Assembly (NCBI GenBank): GCA_039105265.1
Contig: JAPFFF010000064.1
Location: forward strand, 682,001 to 746,000
Source of the DNA: Tritrichomonas musculus
Lineage: Eukaryota > Parabasalia > Tritrichomonadida > Tritrichomonadidae
Reading direction: 5' to 3'
Length of the DNA stretch: 64,000 bases
Shown here: one piece after another, positions 38,747 to 48,862 of the stretch
Layout: every line of letters begins with the position of its first letter
How positions within the stretch are numbered: the first letter of the stretch is position 1
Made by a program: the position numbers and the translations under genes
Notes under the pieces: generated by a model
Database searches by the model: none
The model's input: only the letters and a program-made list of their open reading frames with translations
What the model was told of the DNA's origin: nothing

Positions 38747-41700
38747 ATGAATATTTTAGAATTTATGGAACAAAAGAAAGATCTTCACCAACGTTTTCTA
38801 GATTATATTGATTGTGTTGATGAAAATGAATCAATAGAAATCTATAACAACTTTTTAAATTTGTTTAATTCGCAAAAGATCGGAGAAAGTCAATCTGAAT
38901 TAAAAGATTTTCTCCTTTTTGTACTAAGAATAGCAAATAATTATCATCGATCTGCAAATTTTTATTCCAAAATCGACAATTTTTTATTAGAGATAAGAGA
39001 TTCAATTAAAAACTTTTTTTCACCCGAAAAACTTTTCTCAATCTTTAAAAGCAACAACCGACTTTTATTATTTCTTTATCAATATTTCTTTCCACCCACC
39101 ATCAAATTACCGATCCCAGAATATTCATGTTATAATTATACCGAATACTTAGCATTAGAGCTTAGAGGATGCTATGATACTAATGATCCCAGATACGACA
39201 ACTACATTGAAAACCGCCTAATAGGAGAAAATGAAAGCAAAATAGCAAAAATAATTCAAAAAGATTTAATTAAAGAATTCGTTATTTTTACCAACCTCAA
39301 CAACATCAAACTCGAAGAAGAAAGGATCAAAAAATCCATATACGAGACCAATTATTTTTTAAATGGCAGAATGTCGAGTTTGATAGAATATGCCTTCTTT
39401 TACGGTGCGATAAAAATAGTGAAATATTTGTTTTACAATAATGTCGATTTGACGCCGTCATTATGGTTATACTGCATCCACAGCAACAATCCCGAACTGT
39501 TTCACTTTCTAGAAGATAGCTACGTTGAGAGGAACTCCAACATTTATTTAGACTGTTTAAGAGAAGCAATTTTTTGCCATCATATAGATATGGCCAATTA
39601 TCTTCTGAATAATATTGAAAGCAATTTAATAGATTACAATATCTATTCATTGGCCATAAAGGAGAGGGACTACTTCCACTTCCCTGATAATTTTGATGAC
39701 GATAAACTTTTCTATGATTTATGTATATATGAATACCCTTCATTAATTGAATGCATTTCTAAAGAACCTTCTCAAAAAGTGGATTATTACAAGGCAGCTA
39801 TGATATCTTTGAATAAATGCGAGATTGATATCCCTCTGGTTTTGTTAAAGAACTTGAGGATTGGACTGAAATTGTTTCAGAAATGCATATTTTTGACTGC
39901 TTTAACGATCCCTGAAACAATAACGATAATTGAAGACTATGCGTTCACTGATTGCATGTCATTGTGTGAATTAAATATTCCTCCTTCTGTCTCGTCTATT
40001 GGTAAATATGCCTTTAAAAACTGCCGCTGCTTAAATAATGTCACTATCCCTTCTTCTGTGTCTTCAATCAGAGAAGGAACTTTTTTAAATTGCTCTTCAT
40101 TGACTACATTGATCATTCCAGAAGCAGTGACAGTTATTGAAAAGGAGGCCTTTAAAGATTGCACTTCTTTGTCTAACATTAGAATTCCTCCAAATGTTGA
40201 AACAATGGGCGAATCTGCCTTTTCTTGCTGTGGAAATTTGATGAAAATTGAGATTTGCTCGCAATTGAAGACAATTCAAAGTGGAACATTTCAAGGATGC
40301 ATGAGACTTAGCAACATTGTCATCCCAGAGAGCGTCACTTCAATTGGCTCGTTTGCATTTGATGGCTGCACTTTGTTGAGGAACTTAGTCATTCCTAAGT
40401 CTGTCACTTTTATAGGTGAATCTGCATTCAAAGCCTGCAGTTACTTGATGAACTTGAACATCCCAGAATCAGTCATGTCGATTGGCAAGCACGGGTTCAG
40501 TGATTGCTGCCTGACTGAAGTGACTCTCCCTTCTTCATTGGATGAAATTCCGCCGTACTGCTTCTTCCAGTGTCGAAAATTGATGAAAATAACGATACCA
40601 GGAAGTGTCAGGACGATTGGCACTTACTCATTTTCTTATTGTTCATTGACAGAAGTTGCCATTCCTTCTTCGGTCGTGACAATTGAAAAAGCCGCATTTA
40701 GCTATTGCACAAGTCTATCAAAAGTGACACTTTCAAGCAAATTGAAAGAAATAAGCAGCCATTTATTTAACAAGTGCAATTCTTTGGTTGAAATTGAGAT
40801 TCCTTCTTCCGTTCTCTCAATCAATCAATCTTCGTTTGAACAATGCGTATCATTAAGAAAAGTGACAATTCCCAATTCAGTGACTTCAATTGAAGCCAAG
40901 GCATTTGCCGGCTGCCAATTATTGGCTGAAATAACGATCCCTGAATCAGTCAAGCAATTATACAGCGAATGCTTTAGTGGTTGTAAAGCATTGAAAAGCG
41001 TCGTTATTCCCGACTCAGTTACAGAAATCGGTGATCATGCTTTTGACCGTTGTCTCAATTTGAAAGAAATAACAATTGATCCAACAAACAAGGCATTCGG
41101 CAAAGAGATATTTAAGAATTGCCCAATTGAGCAACTATTCTTCACCTCTTTAACAGGAACAATCCAAAACATTAACTTTGACCTCTTCAATGACTTTAAG
41201 AAGATAACAATCCAGCCATCAGTGACTACAATCGGCGAGAAAACGTTCTACAAGTGCCTTAAATTGAATGACATTACAATCAGCCCAACAGTCACACAAA
41301 TAGCGGATAGGTCTTTTGAAGGCTGCTCATCATTGAAAGAAATTTCGTTACCACCGTCATTGCAGTCAATTGGCGATTACGCATTCTCTTCCTGCAAGCT
41401 AATTGAGAAGCTAGCGATACCAGAGTCGGTGGCATCCATTGGCGATAAGGCGTTTGAGAACTGCTTCAATTTGAAAGAAATTTCGCTTCCATCAAAATTG
41501 AAGAAAATCAAAGATTCAGTGTTCTTGCATTGCAAATCGTTGACCAAACTTAACGTGCCAGAATGCTTGGAGTCTATTGGCAACTACGCCTTCTACAGAT
41601 GCGTTTCATTGAAGTCGCTGACTCTTCCACCGTCTTTGAAGACGATTGAGAACGATTCATTTGAGGAGTGCACGGCACTGGAGGAGATTGTGCTTCCAGA

Positions 41701-42307
41701 AGGTCTTCTTTCTCTCGGCGATGCTGTCTTCTCAAAATGCGAAAAATTGACAAAAATAACCGTTCCCAATTCGGTTACTTCTATCGGCGATTCGGTATTT
41801 TTTGAATGCACAAATTTGAATGAAGTTTCATTGTCTAGCTCAGTGACAATGATCAAGTACTTCCTCTTCTCTAAATGCAAAAAACTGGAAAGGATTGTCA
41901 TTCCTTCCTCCGTCGTGTCAATCTGGAACTCGGCTTTCAAAGACTGCTCGCTGCTGAAGGAAGTCGTCATTCCAGACTCTGTCACCGACATCGGAAATTC
42001 GGCCTTCAGTGGCTGCACGAGTCTGTCCGAAATCACGCTCTCTCAGTCGGTTTCATCTATCGGTACTGCAGCTTTCGAGGGATGCGCCTCTTTGGAGGAG
42101 ATTTCTATTCCGCCTTCAATTCGCACAATTAGAAGTAACACATTCAAAAACTGCTCAAATTTGAAGACGGTTTCAATACCAGCGTCATCAATTACCATCA
42201 AAAAGGAAGCATTTATAGGATGCACTGCTCTTAAAGAGGTGAATATTCCTTCTTCAGTAAAAGTTGAAGTTAAAGCCTTCCCTTCAAATGTTATTATGCA
42301 AAAATGA
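38747..42307 (+). CDS. BspA-type leucine-rich-repeat protein with ankyrin-like N-terminal domain
   Basis: 1,186 residues. Residues 1 to about 370 resemble the helical DUF3447/ankyrin-like N-terminal region common in trichomonad repeat proteins (LLFVLRIANNY, then repeats such as IEYAFFYGAIKIVKYLFYNNV). From about 385 to the end run about 34 units of a 23-residue BspA-type LRR (IP.SV..IG..AF..C..L). No signal peptide or transmembrane helix is visible, so this member is probably cytosolic, unlike the surface BspA proteins proposed as adhesins. GC content rises toward the 3' end. The frame is intact. Confidence 0.9.
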   Translation: MNILEFMEQKKDLHQRFLDYIDCVDENESIEIYNNFLNLFNSQKIGESQSELKDFLLFVLRIANNYHRSANFYSKIDNFLLEIRDSIKNFFSPEKLFSIFKSNNRLLLFLYQYFFPPTIKLPIPEYSCYNYTEYLALELRGCYDTNDPRYDNYIENRLIGENESKIAKIIQKDLIKEFVIFTNLNNIKLEEERIKKSIYETNYFLNGRMSSLIEYAFFYGAIKIVKYLFYNNVDLTPSLWLYCIHSNNPELFHFLEDSYVERNSNIYLDCLREAIFCHHIDMANYLLNNIESNLIDYNIYSLAIKERDYFHFPDNFDDDKLFYDLCIYEYPSLIECISKEPSQKVDYYKAAMISLNKCEIDIPLVLLKNLRIGLKLFQKCIFLTALTIPETITIIEDYAFTDCMSLCELNIPPSVSSIGKYAFKNCRCLNNVTIPSSVSSIREGTFLNCSSLTTLIIPEAVTVIEKEAFKDCTSLSNIRIPPNVETMGESAFSCCGNLMKIEICSQLKTIQSGTFQGCMRLSNIVIPESVTSIGSFAFDGCTLLRNLVIPKSVTFIGESAFKACSYLMNLNIPESVMSIGKHGFSDCCLTEVTLPSSLDEIPPYCFFQCRKLMKITIPGSVRTIGTYSFSYCSLTEVAIPSSVVTIEKAAFSYCTSLSKVTLSSKLKEISSHLFNKCNSLVEIEIPSSVLSINQSSFEQCVSLRKVTIPNSVTSIEAKAFAGCQLLAEITIPESVKQLYSECFSGCKALKSVVIPDSVTEIGDHAFDRCLNLKEITIDPTNKAFGKEIFKNCPIEQLFFTSLTGTIQNINFDLFNDFKKITIQPSVTTIGEKTFYKCLKLNDITISPTVTQIADRSFEGCSSLKEISLPPSLQSIGDYAFSSCKLIEKLAIPESVASIGDKAFENCFNLKEISLPSKLKKIKDSVFLHCKSLTKLNVPECLESIGNYAFYRCVSLKSLTLPPSLKTIENDSFEECTALEEIVLPEGLLSLGDAVFSKCEKLTKITVPNSVTSIGDSVFFECTNLNEVSLSSSVTMIKYFLFSKCKKLERIVIPSSVVSIWNSAFKDCSLLKEVVIPDSVTDIGNSAFSGCTSLSEITLSQSVSSIGTAAFEGCASLEEISIPPSIRTIRSNTFKNCSNLKTVSIPASSITIKKEAFIGCTALKEVNIPSSVKVEVKAFPSNVIMQK

Positions 42308-42562
42308 CCTTATAATTGACCTATAATGATCGTCATTGTTATCTTATTAAAAATAAATATATAATTATTTTATTTGTAGTTTTTTGTTATTATTAAAAAG
42401 ATCAATTTTTTGTTGTCTAAAGACTTTATCGATCATGGATGATATCTCATTGTCAATTCATATGGAACTTTAAACTCGATTTTAAATAACGACAAAATCA
42501 GAATGCTTAAAATAAATAGTTTCTTCTTTATTAAATGTTTATTCATTGTAAAGTTATTATAT

Positions 42563-43297
42563 TTAGCATAAATCACCAACAAATTCAATAAATTTGAATT
42601 CGAGTGGATCGGAAATAAGAAGTGCAGTTGGAGTCATTACTAACATAATTATTGCATCACTAATTGCTGTGCTAATCGACTGATTCAAAGAAACTCCATT
42701 AAATTGTTTTCTGAGTGGATATGATGCAATTGATGAAAGTCCGGCTGATGCGGCAGCAACAAGGGTAAAAATGAAAAGGCGAACATTTTTCTTGCCTGAT
42801 GCCAAATACTTTTTATATATAGTTTTAGCAATTGAGTCAAGAGTAACTCTAATTGTGTAATAAATAAAGAGATATTTGTATTTTGATTCAAATCCAGCAA
42901 ATAAAGCTTTGAATAAAGTGGGGATACTGAAATATTTGATTGCTAATGTAAAAACTTTTGTATGTATGAAAATGTTTGATATTGGAATCATAACACCGAG
43001 AACAGCGGCAAGCAAAACTGGACCTAATATAGAGTAATAAACAGGTTCCATTTGATTGTAAAAAGATTTCATAAAAGAAACCTGCTGAAGCAAGTCATCA
43101 ATAATTCCAGTTAATAACCATACCATACCTGCTGTCGCTCCGAAAATATAAAACTCTGAACCTAAAAAGATAGTAATTGAAATTGCTCTAGTTAGAACTA
43201 ATGACTTAACAACAAAAGCAACAAGACCTGCTATAAACCCAGCAAGAAAAATTTTGCCGTAATATTTGACTTTATCAAGAAATGAGTCAAAACTCAT
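42563..43297 (-). CDS. Multi-span membrane protein, family not recognised
   Basis: 244 residues with about five to six hydrophobic helices (about 15-35, 38-60, 88-108, 112-132, 170-195 and 208-230). Glycine-rich helix patterns occur (GFIAGLVAFVV; AAASAGLSSIA followed by SYPLRKQ). No signal peptide and no large soluble domain. The layout could suit a small channel, organellar import or carrier-like protein, but no diagnostic motif is present and I leave the function open. It is convergent with the BspA-type gene, 255 bp away. Confidence 0.6.
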   Translation of the reverse strand: MSFDSFLDKVKYYGKIFLAGFIAGLVAFVVKSLVLTRAISITIFLGSEFYIFGATAGMVWLLTGIIDDLLQQVSFMKSFYNQMEPVYYSILGPVLLAAVLGVMIPISNIFIHTKVFTLAIKYFSIPTLFKALFAGFESKYKYLFIYYTIRVTLDSIAKTIYKKYLASGKKNVRLFIFTLVAAASAGLSSIASYPLRKQFNGVSLNQSISTAISDAIIMLVMTPTALLISDPLEFKFIEFVGDLC

Positions 43298-44207
43298 TTG
43301 TAAAATGATCGTTTATAAAATATCATACGATTTTTTTTTCAAATTGTATGAATTTTTTAACAATTTGAAAATTCTGATTTAGTCAATTCTTATCAAATAT
43401 TTCACCAAAAAGTACAATGAAAGGTAAGTTTTTTTTATATAATATGAGACCATATTAAGGTTGAACAAAAGCAGTATATGATATCATATTGTAATATAAT
43501 AAAATATATGATGACATCAATTTAATTACTAAATATAATGGTAAAATTAACGTAAAATATAAAAATAAATTAATTTTGCTTTTTGAATGAAAATTTTACA
43601 ATTTGATAAGTTTAGAAAAAAAAATGATGTTTTGTATAAATATCATAGCAAATATGAGGAAAATGCAATTTTAAATATAAGATATATTTTTTAGTTAATT
43701 TATTAAATTGAATTAAATTTTTATGAAATATTTGAATCATCAGAAAATTGAGATCAATTCTATGAAATTATTATATACTTCAGAATATTGTGCATTTTTA
43801 TAAGAAATAATTGTGAGATTGTAAGATATAAACAATTGAATAATTGTGAGAAAATAAAGATTTCTGAAAAGTAAAAATATGTAAAGTATTCAAAGTAAAA
43901 ATCTATCCAAAATAAAGTCCCCAGCGTCGGAATTTTTGATTTTTTAAAATAATTCTTTTCAAAATCAAAAAATATGTCCAATTTTTCAAATTTTAACTCA
44001 GGTTGAAAAGATTAGCTGAGTGATTATTTATGAAATTATCTCTACTTTTAGCAAGATATAGAATAATTTAAATATATTATATAATGATATTATTTTTTTA
44101 TGAATATTTAATATAAAAAATTAAAATTTATTATGATATTTTTCGCAAAATTTGTATTTTTGTTGTCACTTTTTGAATACTACAAAATTGAATGAATACC
44201 TTAATAG
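43298..44207. other. AT-rich DNA, no confident gene
   Basis: An ATG followed by GTAAGT at about 43418 looks like a possible exon-intron border, but nothing downstream supports splicing. Confidence 0.4.
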
Positions 44208-44441
44208 GGTCTAAATTATATCAGATTCCTTGATAACTATCGAAGCAAATCCAAAGAAGCTGATGCCAAAAATGTTGCTTCTAATGAAGATAAGAAGATT
44301 CTCGACGAACAAATCAAAATAAAGACAGAAGAAAATGAGCATCTTCGACAAGAAAACGAAAATCTTAAGAAAAACTTGAAAGATGTGAAAAAGAAGCTCC
44401 AAAATGTAATGAAGAAGAAAGAAAATGAAGCAAACACATGA
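44208..44441 (+). pseudogene. Coiled-coil C-terminal fragment without a start
   Basis: A frame of 77 codons from a stop at 44205 to TGA at 44439-44441 has no ATG near its beginning, yet encodes a convincing charged coiled coil (EENEHLRQENENLKKNLKDV). It is either the last exon of a spliced gene or, more likely, a leftover 3' end. Confidence 0.4.
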
Positions 44442-44898
44442 TTTATTTTCTTTAAAACAAATTGTAATTTTATTATAATAGAATAAAAGTTTGAAAATAT
44501 AGTACTCGCTAATGGATTCCAAATTTTTTTCAAACACAAAGAACATTGCTTGTATGCATTTTTGTCGTGAGTGTGAATTGTATTGTTTTTTGTGTCAATT
44601 CAAAGATTAATAAATCATTAATGTTGATAAATTTTGTTCCTTGATATTTGATATTATTTCATTGAGATCAACATTTTATTCAAACATCTGATATTTCACT
44701 TAAATTAATATTTATAGTTTGTATTATGTGCTTTCATATTAAAGATTTGAAAAAAAAAAAAAAATAAGCAAATTCACCATAAAATTTGGCCTTTGAATTT
44801 TGAGATTAAACAAACTAAAAATCCGGAAAATAAAAATTCAAATAAATTAAATTTCCGGGAAAAAAATTTTCCGGAATATTTCAAAATTATTAAAAGTT
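44442..44898. other. AT-rich spacer, no gene seen
   Basis: Contains a poly-A run near 44751-44764 only. Confidence 0.5.
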
Positions 44899-46464
44899 TT
44901 ATTGAGGAGTAATTGTTTTCAATACTGGAATATGGTGAAGAATCCACGTTATTCCGCAGCAGAACAAGAATACTATTAAAACACCAAAAGTGCGGAAATA
45001 TATGCTTGTCACATCTATCGGGAGATTGTATAAAACATGGCGTAAGACCAAATAGTGATTCAAATATACGCCAAACGTGTAGGGCGCGAAGAACTTGCAC
45101 GCCTTGTAGACATAGTCAAATATCGGCCCCTTCTTAACGTACTTCATGAAAGTGAAAATTGACACAGAGTACAGAACGCAGGGCACGTTCATGTAGCCCT
45201 TGTAGAGCATGACAAGCGTGCCTGCCTCGTACGAGCGCCTCGCCGTGCCGAATATGTGCAGCAGGAGGCCGATGATGCCCGAGCAGTAGATCGAGATGCG
45301 GCCGACGTAGTTGATGCCGTACGTGTTGATGTAGTAGCCCATGAGCGAGTACATCATGTAGCCCTGCCCGGAGGCGGGGAACTGCAGCGTCTGGTTCATC
45401 TTTATGTTCTTGAAGCCGAGCAGGAACGGAAACACAGAGAGGGTCACAAATCCGTACGTTATGAGCATTGCGAAGATTGCCTGCTTGAGCTCGTCCGGGA
45501 CCGCCGAGAAGACGATTATCGCAGCGTATATCGTGAACAGCGGCAGGAAGAACCAGTAGACGCCGCAGAACCTGTGGTAGAAGTAGCCCTCGAAGAAGAA
45601 CTTGAAGTCAAACTTTGTCTCCTTGTAGAGGCCGACGCTCCAGTTTGAGAAGATCCAGATCGTCGACCACGCGAGGTACGGGAGGAGTGTCTTCTCGAGC
45701 CTCTTCTTGATGTGCACGCTCGTTGGGTATCGCTTCCTGTAGTCAATCAGAGTCGCGCCGGAGTTCATGAAGAAGATCGGCACCGCGAAGTAGAAGATGC
45801 ACTGTATGTAGTTCGCGGCGTCCCACCGCCGGCCGGGCTTGAACATGAACTTCGTCAGGTAGCGCGTGTCTGGGTTGTCCCAGAAGTCGTTGATGTGGAT
45901 GTACAGCACCGATATCGTCGATATCACGTTCAGAACGGTTATGTAGCGTGTATCAACTCTTTTTGGCGGTTCTGGCGGTTTTTTTTCTTCGTCTGGCTTA
46001 ATGAGGGAAACTTCGTCCCCTTGCTCTAGCGATTCTGAAATGTGAGGTAAAAAAAGGTCCTGGTTCTCCTCGAGCGGAGAATTGGCATTTTCCGCATTTT
46101 CGGCATTTTCCGGGGAAAAATATTTTTCGAGAACATCAGAAAAATTGGTGGATAGTGTCGAATCTAAAGAATGCTCACTGGCTTTATTTGATATTTGAGT
46201 AAATGATGTTTCCCAGCGAACAGAAAGAATATCAAGAAAGTCATTTTGAATTTTACTGTCCGCGTTCTGGGAACCAACACATGCATAAATATAAGGTTGT
46301 CGATATATAAAAGTATACATTTTTTGAGATAAAATTACTTGTTCTTTTTTTGAATTATCTGAAATAAGTTTTTTGATCTCCTTCTCATAATCTGGAGAAC
46401 CTTCACCATATGAAGCAATAAAAATCCCATCTCGAATTACAGCGCAATAGAGTATTTGACTCAT
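44899..46464 (-). CDS. Longin-like domain fused to an acyltransferase-3 membrane domain
   Basis: 521 residues. The N-terminal ~105 residues (ILYCAVIRDGIFIASYGEG, then MYTFIYRQPYIYACVG) have the strand-helix pattern of longin domains of VAMP7-type SNAREs and related trafficking proteins. After an acidic linker, about residues 170-515 form a ~10-helix acyltransferase-3 (WecH/OafA-type) domain, with the His in YIHINDFW near the first helix and RLEKTLLPYLAW. Acyltransferase-3 enzymes O-acylate membrane glycans or lipids and are mostly bacterial. A longin-AT3 fusion would couple an acylating enzyme to vesicle targeting (inference). The longin part and extreme C-terminus are AT-rich while the middle (about 45000-46060) is strongly GC-rich. 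Confidence 0.7.
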   Translation of the reverse strand: MSQILYCAVIRDGIFIASYGEGSPDYEKEIKKLISDNSKKEQVILSQKMYTFIYRQPYIYACVGSQNADSKIQNDFLDILSVRWETSFTQISNKASEHSLDSTLSTNFSDVLEKYFSPENAENAENANSPLEENQDLFLPHISESLEQGDEVSLIKPDEEKKPPEPPKRVDTRYITVLNVISTISVLYIHINDFWDNPDTRYLTKFMFKPGRRWDAANYIQCIFYFAVPIFFMNSGATLIDYRKRYPTSVHIKKRLEKTLLPYLAWSTIWIFSNWSVGLYKETKFDFKFFFEGYFYHRFCGVYWFFLPLFTIYAAIIVFSAVPDELKQAIFAMLITYGFVTLSVFPFLLGFKNIKMNQTLQFPASGQGYMMYSLMGYYINTYGINYVGRISIYCSGIIGLLLHIFGTARRSYEAGTLVMLYKGYMNVPCVLYSVSIFTFMKYVKKGPIFDYVYKACKFFAPYTFGVYLNHYLVLRHVLYNLPIDVTSIYFRTFGVLIVFLFCCGITWILHHIPVLKTITPQ

Positions 46465-46998
46465 TGCTAATATCCAATTTAATTTAAAATGCTATCTTTC
46501 AATTATTTGAATAAACATTTAAATTTTTAAATGAGTAATTTCAAAAAATTATAAACCACCATTCTTATAAAAAGTTTAAAATATAAAATAATTAATATTT
46601 AAAAAGTTTGTGATAAAAAAATATATATATTTTAATACCATAATTGTAATTATATTTATAACAAATAAATTTGAAATACAATATTAGTAAATAAATCCAA
46701 TAAATAAATATGATCAGTATTTTTCAATATTTCGATAGATTTAAAAAATGATCATTTTTTTTAAAACTTAGTTGAAGAATTTCATATTCAAGTTAAGAAA
46801 TATACATATAGATGTATTACAATGAAAATAGATATTGGCCAATTTTTTATTATAATAATGGTAGATATCAAATAATTATTTTTAGGTATTTTTTAAGTGA
46901 TTTTTAGTCTGTACTATATCTTTTGTTAAATAGTTAGATCAAATTATATATACAAGGTTGGCCTATAAAAGCCACTTTTCCGATGATAGAAATTGATG
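46465..46998. other. AT-rich DNA, no gene seen
   Basis: Upstream region of the acyltransferase gene; A/T runs only. Confidence 0.5.
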
Positions 46999-47645
46999 CA
47001 GGAATGCCTTAGACAGCGTTGCGCAAAATGCAAATGTCCCTTCCACGATGCACAGCCGCGATGATTCCGGCTCAAACTCGACATCAGCCATCAAAGATCG
47101 CTTGCAGAATGCGCAATATCATGTTTTTGCCCCGGAAGACGGAACTGCGGGATTTGCCAGCTTTGAAATACGCCAGTCTTCTCTGCCGGCGAGGTGAAAT
47201 TCAAAAGCGTGCGTGCAAAGACGCGCCAGGCGTCTGGGGCTGAGGAAGCCTCCAGCCGCGAGCAGTTGGCACGCGAGCTTGCATATTTGAGGCAGCTGCG
47301 TGGAAGCATGCGCCTGCTCGCGGCGATTGATGAAGGCTGCTGCGCAATTTCCTTGCTGACTGCTTTACAGCTATCTCAGCAAGCGACGCGCAGTCCTTGG
47401 AAGCGATTGGACGTTACGCTGGCACATCAGCAGGCCTCAACTTTGTCACTTTTGTTGTCGTTCTGCGATTCATCTTGGCCTGCATCATTGAAAAGGCGTC
47501 CAAGTTGCACTCGTGCTTCGTCTGTCTAATGGCACGTTCGCTGTGGGTCACCCCAAGTGGGATGATACCCCACCAACCCCGCTTTTTCTTCTTTCAGTTG
47601 ACTGATTTTATCTCGCGGTGTATCTTTTTTATGAGGACTTTCTGA
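46999..47645 (+). pseudogene. GC-rich decayed coding sequence, product not recognised
   Basis: Abruptly GC-rich DNA with protein-like stretches in successive frames: a polar segment (ALDSVAQNANVPSTMHSRDD), a helical segment (SREQLARELAYLRQLRG) and a hydrophobic helix (LNFVTFVVVLRFILACII). No single frame links them and no start fits. It has the composition of the neighbouring GC-rich genes and is probably a dead relative of some host gene. Confidence 0.4.
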
Positions 47646-47762
47646 AATGAGAAGCTTCTCCAATGAAAGACAGTTATATTCAACCGTTATTGCACGTTTA
47701 TATTCCCACTGGAAAATAGAAAGAAAACGTCATTTTGGCCATATTGAAGATTAAGAGTTTAC

Positions 47763-48137
47763 TCAAGCATTATCAACTTCGCACAGAATCTTTACAGCAT
47801 CAGGAGAGTGCTCGAGCACTGATGCAGCATCACCTTCCGTGTCACCAATGTGGACAACCGTCGTACCAAATTGAGTTAGGTCCCCATCACCATAAAGCAA
47901 CGTTAAAGCGTTCCAATCATGGAAGTAATAGATTTTATTCCTTCTTGGGCAGCTTTCTTCCACGCAGCCGTCCTGCGAAACAGGCTTCGCGAGCCTGGCG
48001 CAGTATTCGTGACCTGCAAATCTTTTGTATTCTTGCTCAAATGGGCACAATGAGGCTATTTGCTCTGCGACAACGTTATTTTCCATTTTAGCATGATACA
48101 CTTTCCCACCTATCGTGAAGCTTAGCCTCTTTGTCAT
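47763..48137 (-). CDS. Cyclophilin-like fold small protein, possibly of bacterial origin
   Basis: About 124 residues from the ATG at 48137 (an upstream TTG extension is less likely). The pattern MTKRLSFTIGGKVYHAKMEN followed by AEQIASLCPFEQEY, then KIYYFHDWNALTLLYGDGDL and VVHIGDTEG, resembles the bacterial cyclophilin-like family of about 110-130 residues, including the opening beta strand with a residue run equivalent to NPTAKAFAELLP. Function in that family is not established. Bacterial origin by transfer is plausible because the family is chiefly prokaryotic. Moderately GC-rich, no introns. Confidence 0.55.
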   Translation of the reverse strand: MTKRLSFTIGGKVYHAKMENNVVAEQIASLCPFEQEYKRFAGHEYCARLAKPVSQDGCVEESCPRRNKIYYFHDWNALTLLYGDGDLTQFGTTVVHIGDTEGDAASVLEHSPDAVKILCEVDNA

Positions 48138-48862
48138 CGAAGTGAAAAATAGCAATTCAATCAAATACGATAAAATAGTTTTTCAATAAAAACAAATATT
48201 CTGATCTGCAACCAATTGAATGAACTTTTTTTATTTATTAACTACTTGGAGGAGAATTTGAATAATGCAGTCATTTATTATGTTGCAAATAGTATTCAGA
48301 AAAACTGTGATCAAACAATTTCATATGATGATCCTAATGAAATCTCTTTTAAAGTTAAATATTGGCACTTTGTTGTTCTAATGTTATTTTTACATCAAAT
48401 GATCCTTCGAAAATTAGTGATTCATTATTTGATATGACGATATTGGAAAATAATATTGCGTTCTTTCATAGTTTTAAATAGGATCCATCCATACAAAGCT
48501 ATCTCATTTCTTTTTGCTTTTCATACTTGGAATGATAAATATATAAATACCAAATCGTGATATCAAGTAACAAGTCAAGCATTTTCAAATACTTTCCTGG
48601 TTTTCACTTTGGTTTATATTATTTATTTCAACTAATTGAGAATAGAAATTTCAAAAAAATGTTTTGAGTTTATTATCAATTTTGAGTCTAATGAGCAATT
48701 GACTAGTTTAATATATTTTTAAGAAGTATAAATGCAAGAGGAACATAAATTTAAAATATTTATAAACATTTTTAAAAAGATAAAAAAGATGAGAGTATAA
48801 AAAATATTTTATTTTATATCGACTTTTTGAATGTTATTGATAACTAGTTTTAGTAAAATAAA
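48138..48862. other. AT-rich DNA with a short ORF fragment
   Basis: A 73-codon ORF at 48216-48437 (+) (LEENLNNAVIYYVANSI) looks protein-like but short and unassigned; the rest is A/T-rich upstream sequence of the next gene. Confidence 0.4.

Noticed and set aside
43410-44441. Two-exon gene from ATGAAAG-GTAAGT near 43418 to the coiled-coil fragment
   Set aside because: The implied intron of about 800 bp is long for trichomonads and no matching branch/acceptor motif precedes the fragment.
45256-45746. 130- and 76-codon frames opposite or overlapping the acyltransferase
   Set aside because: Same GC effect inside a clearly supported membrane protein.
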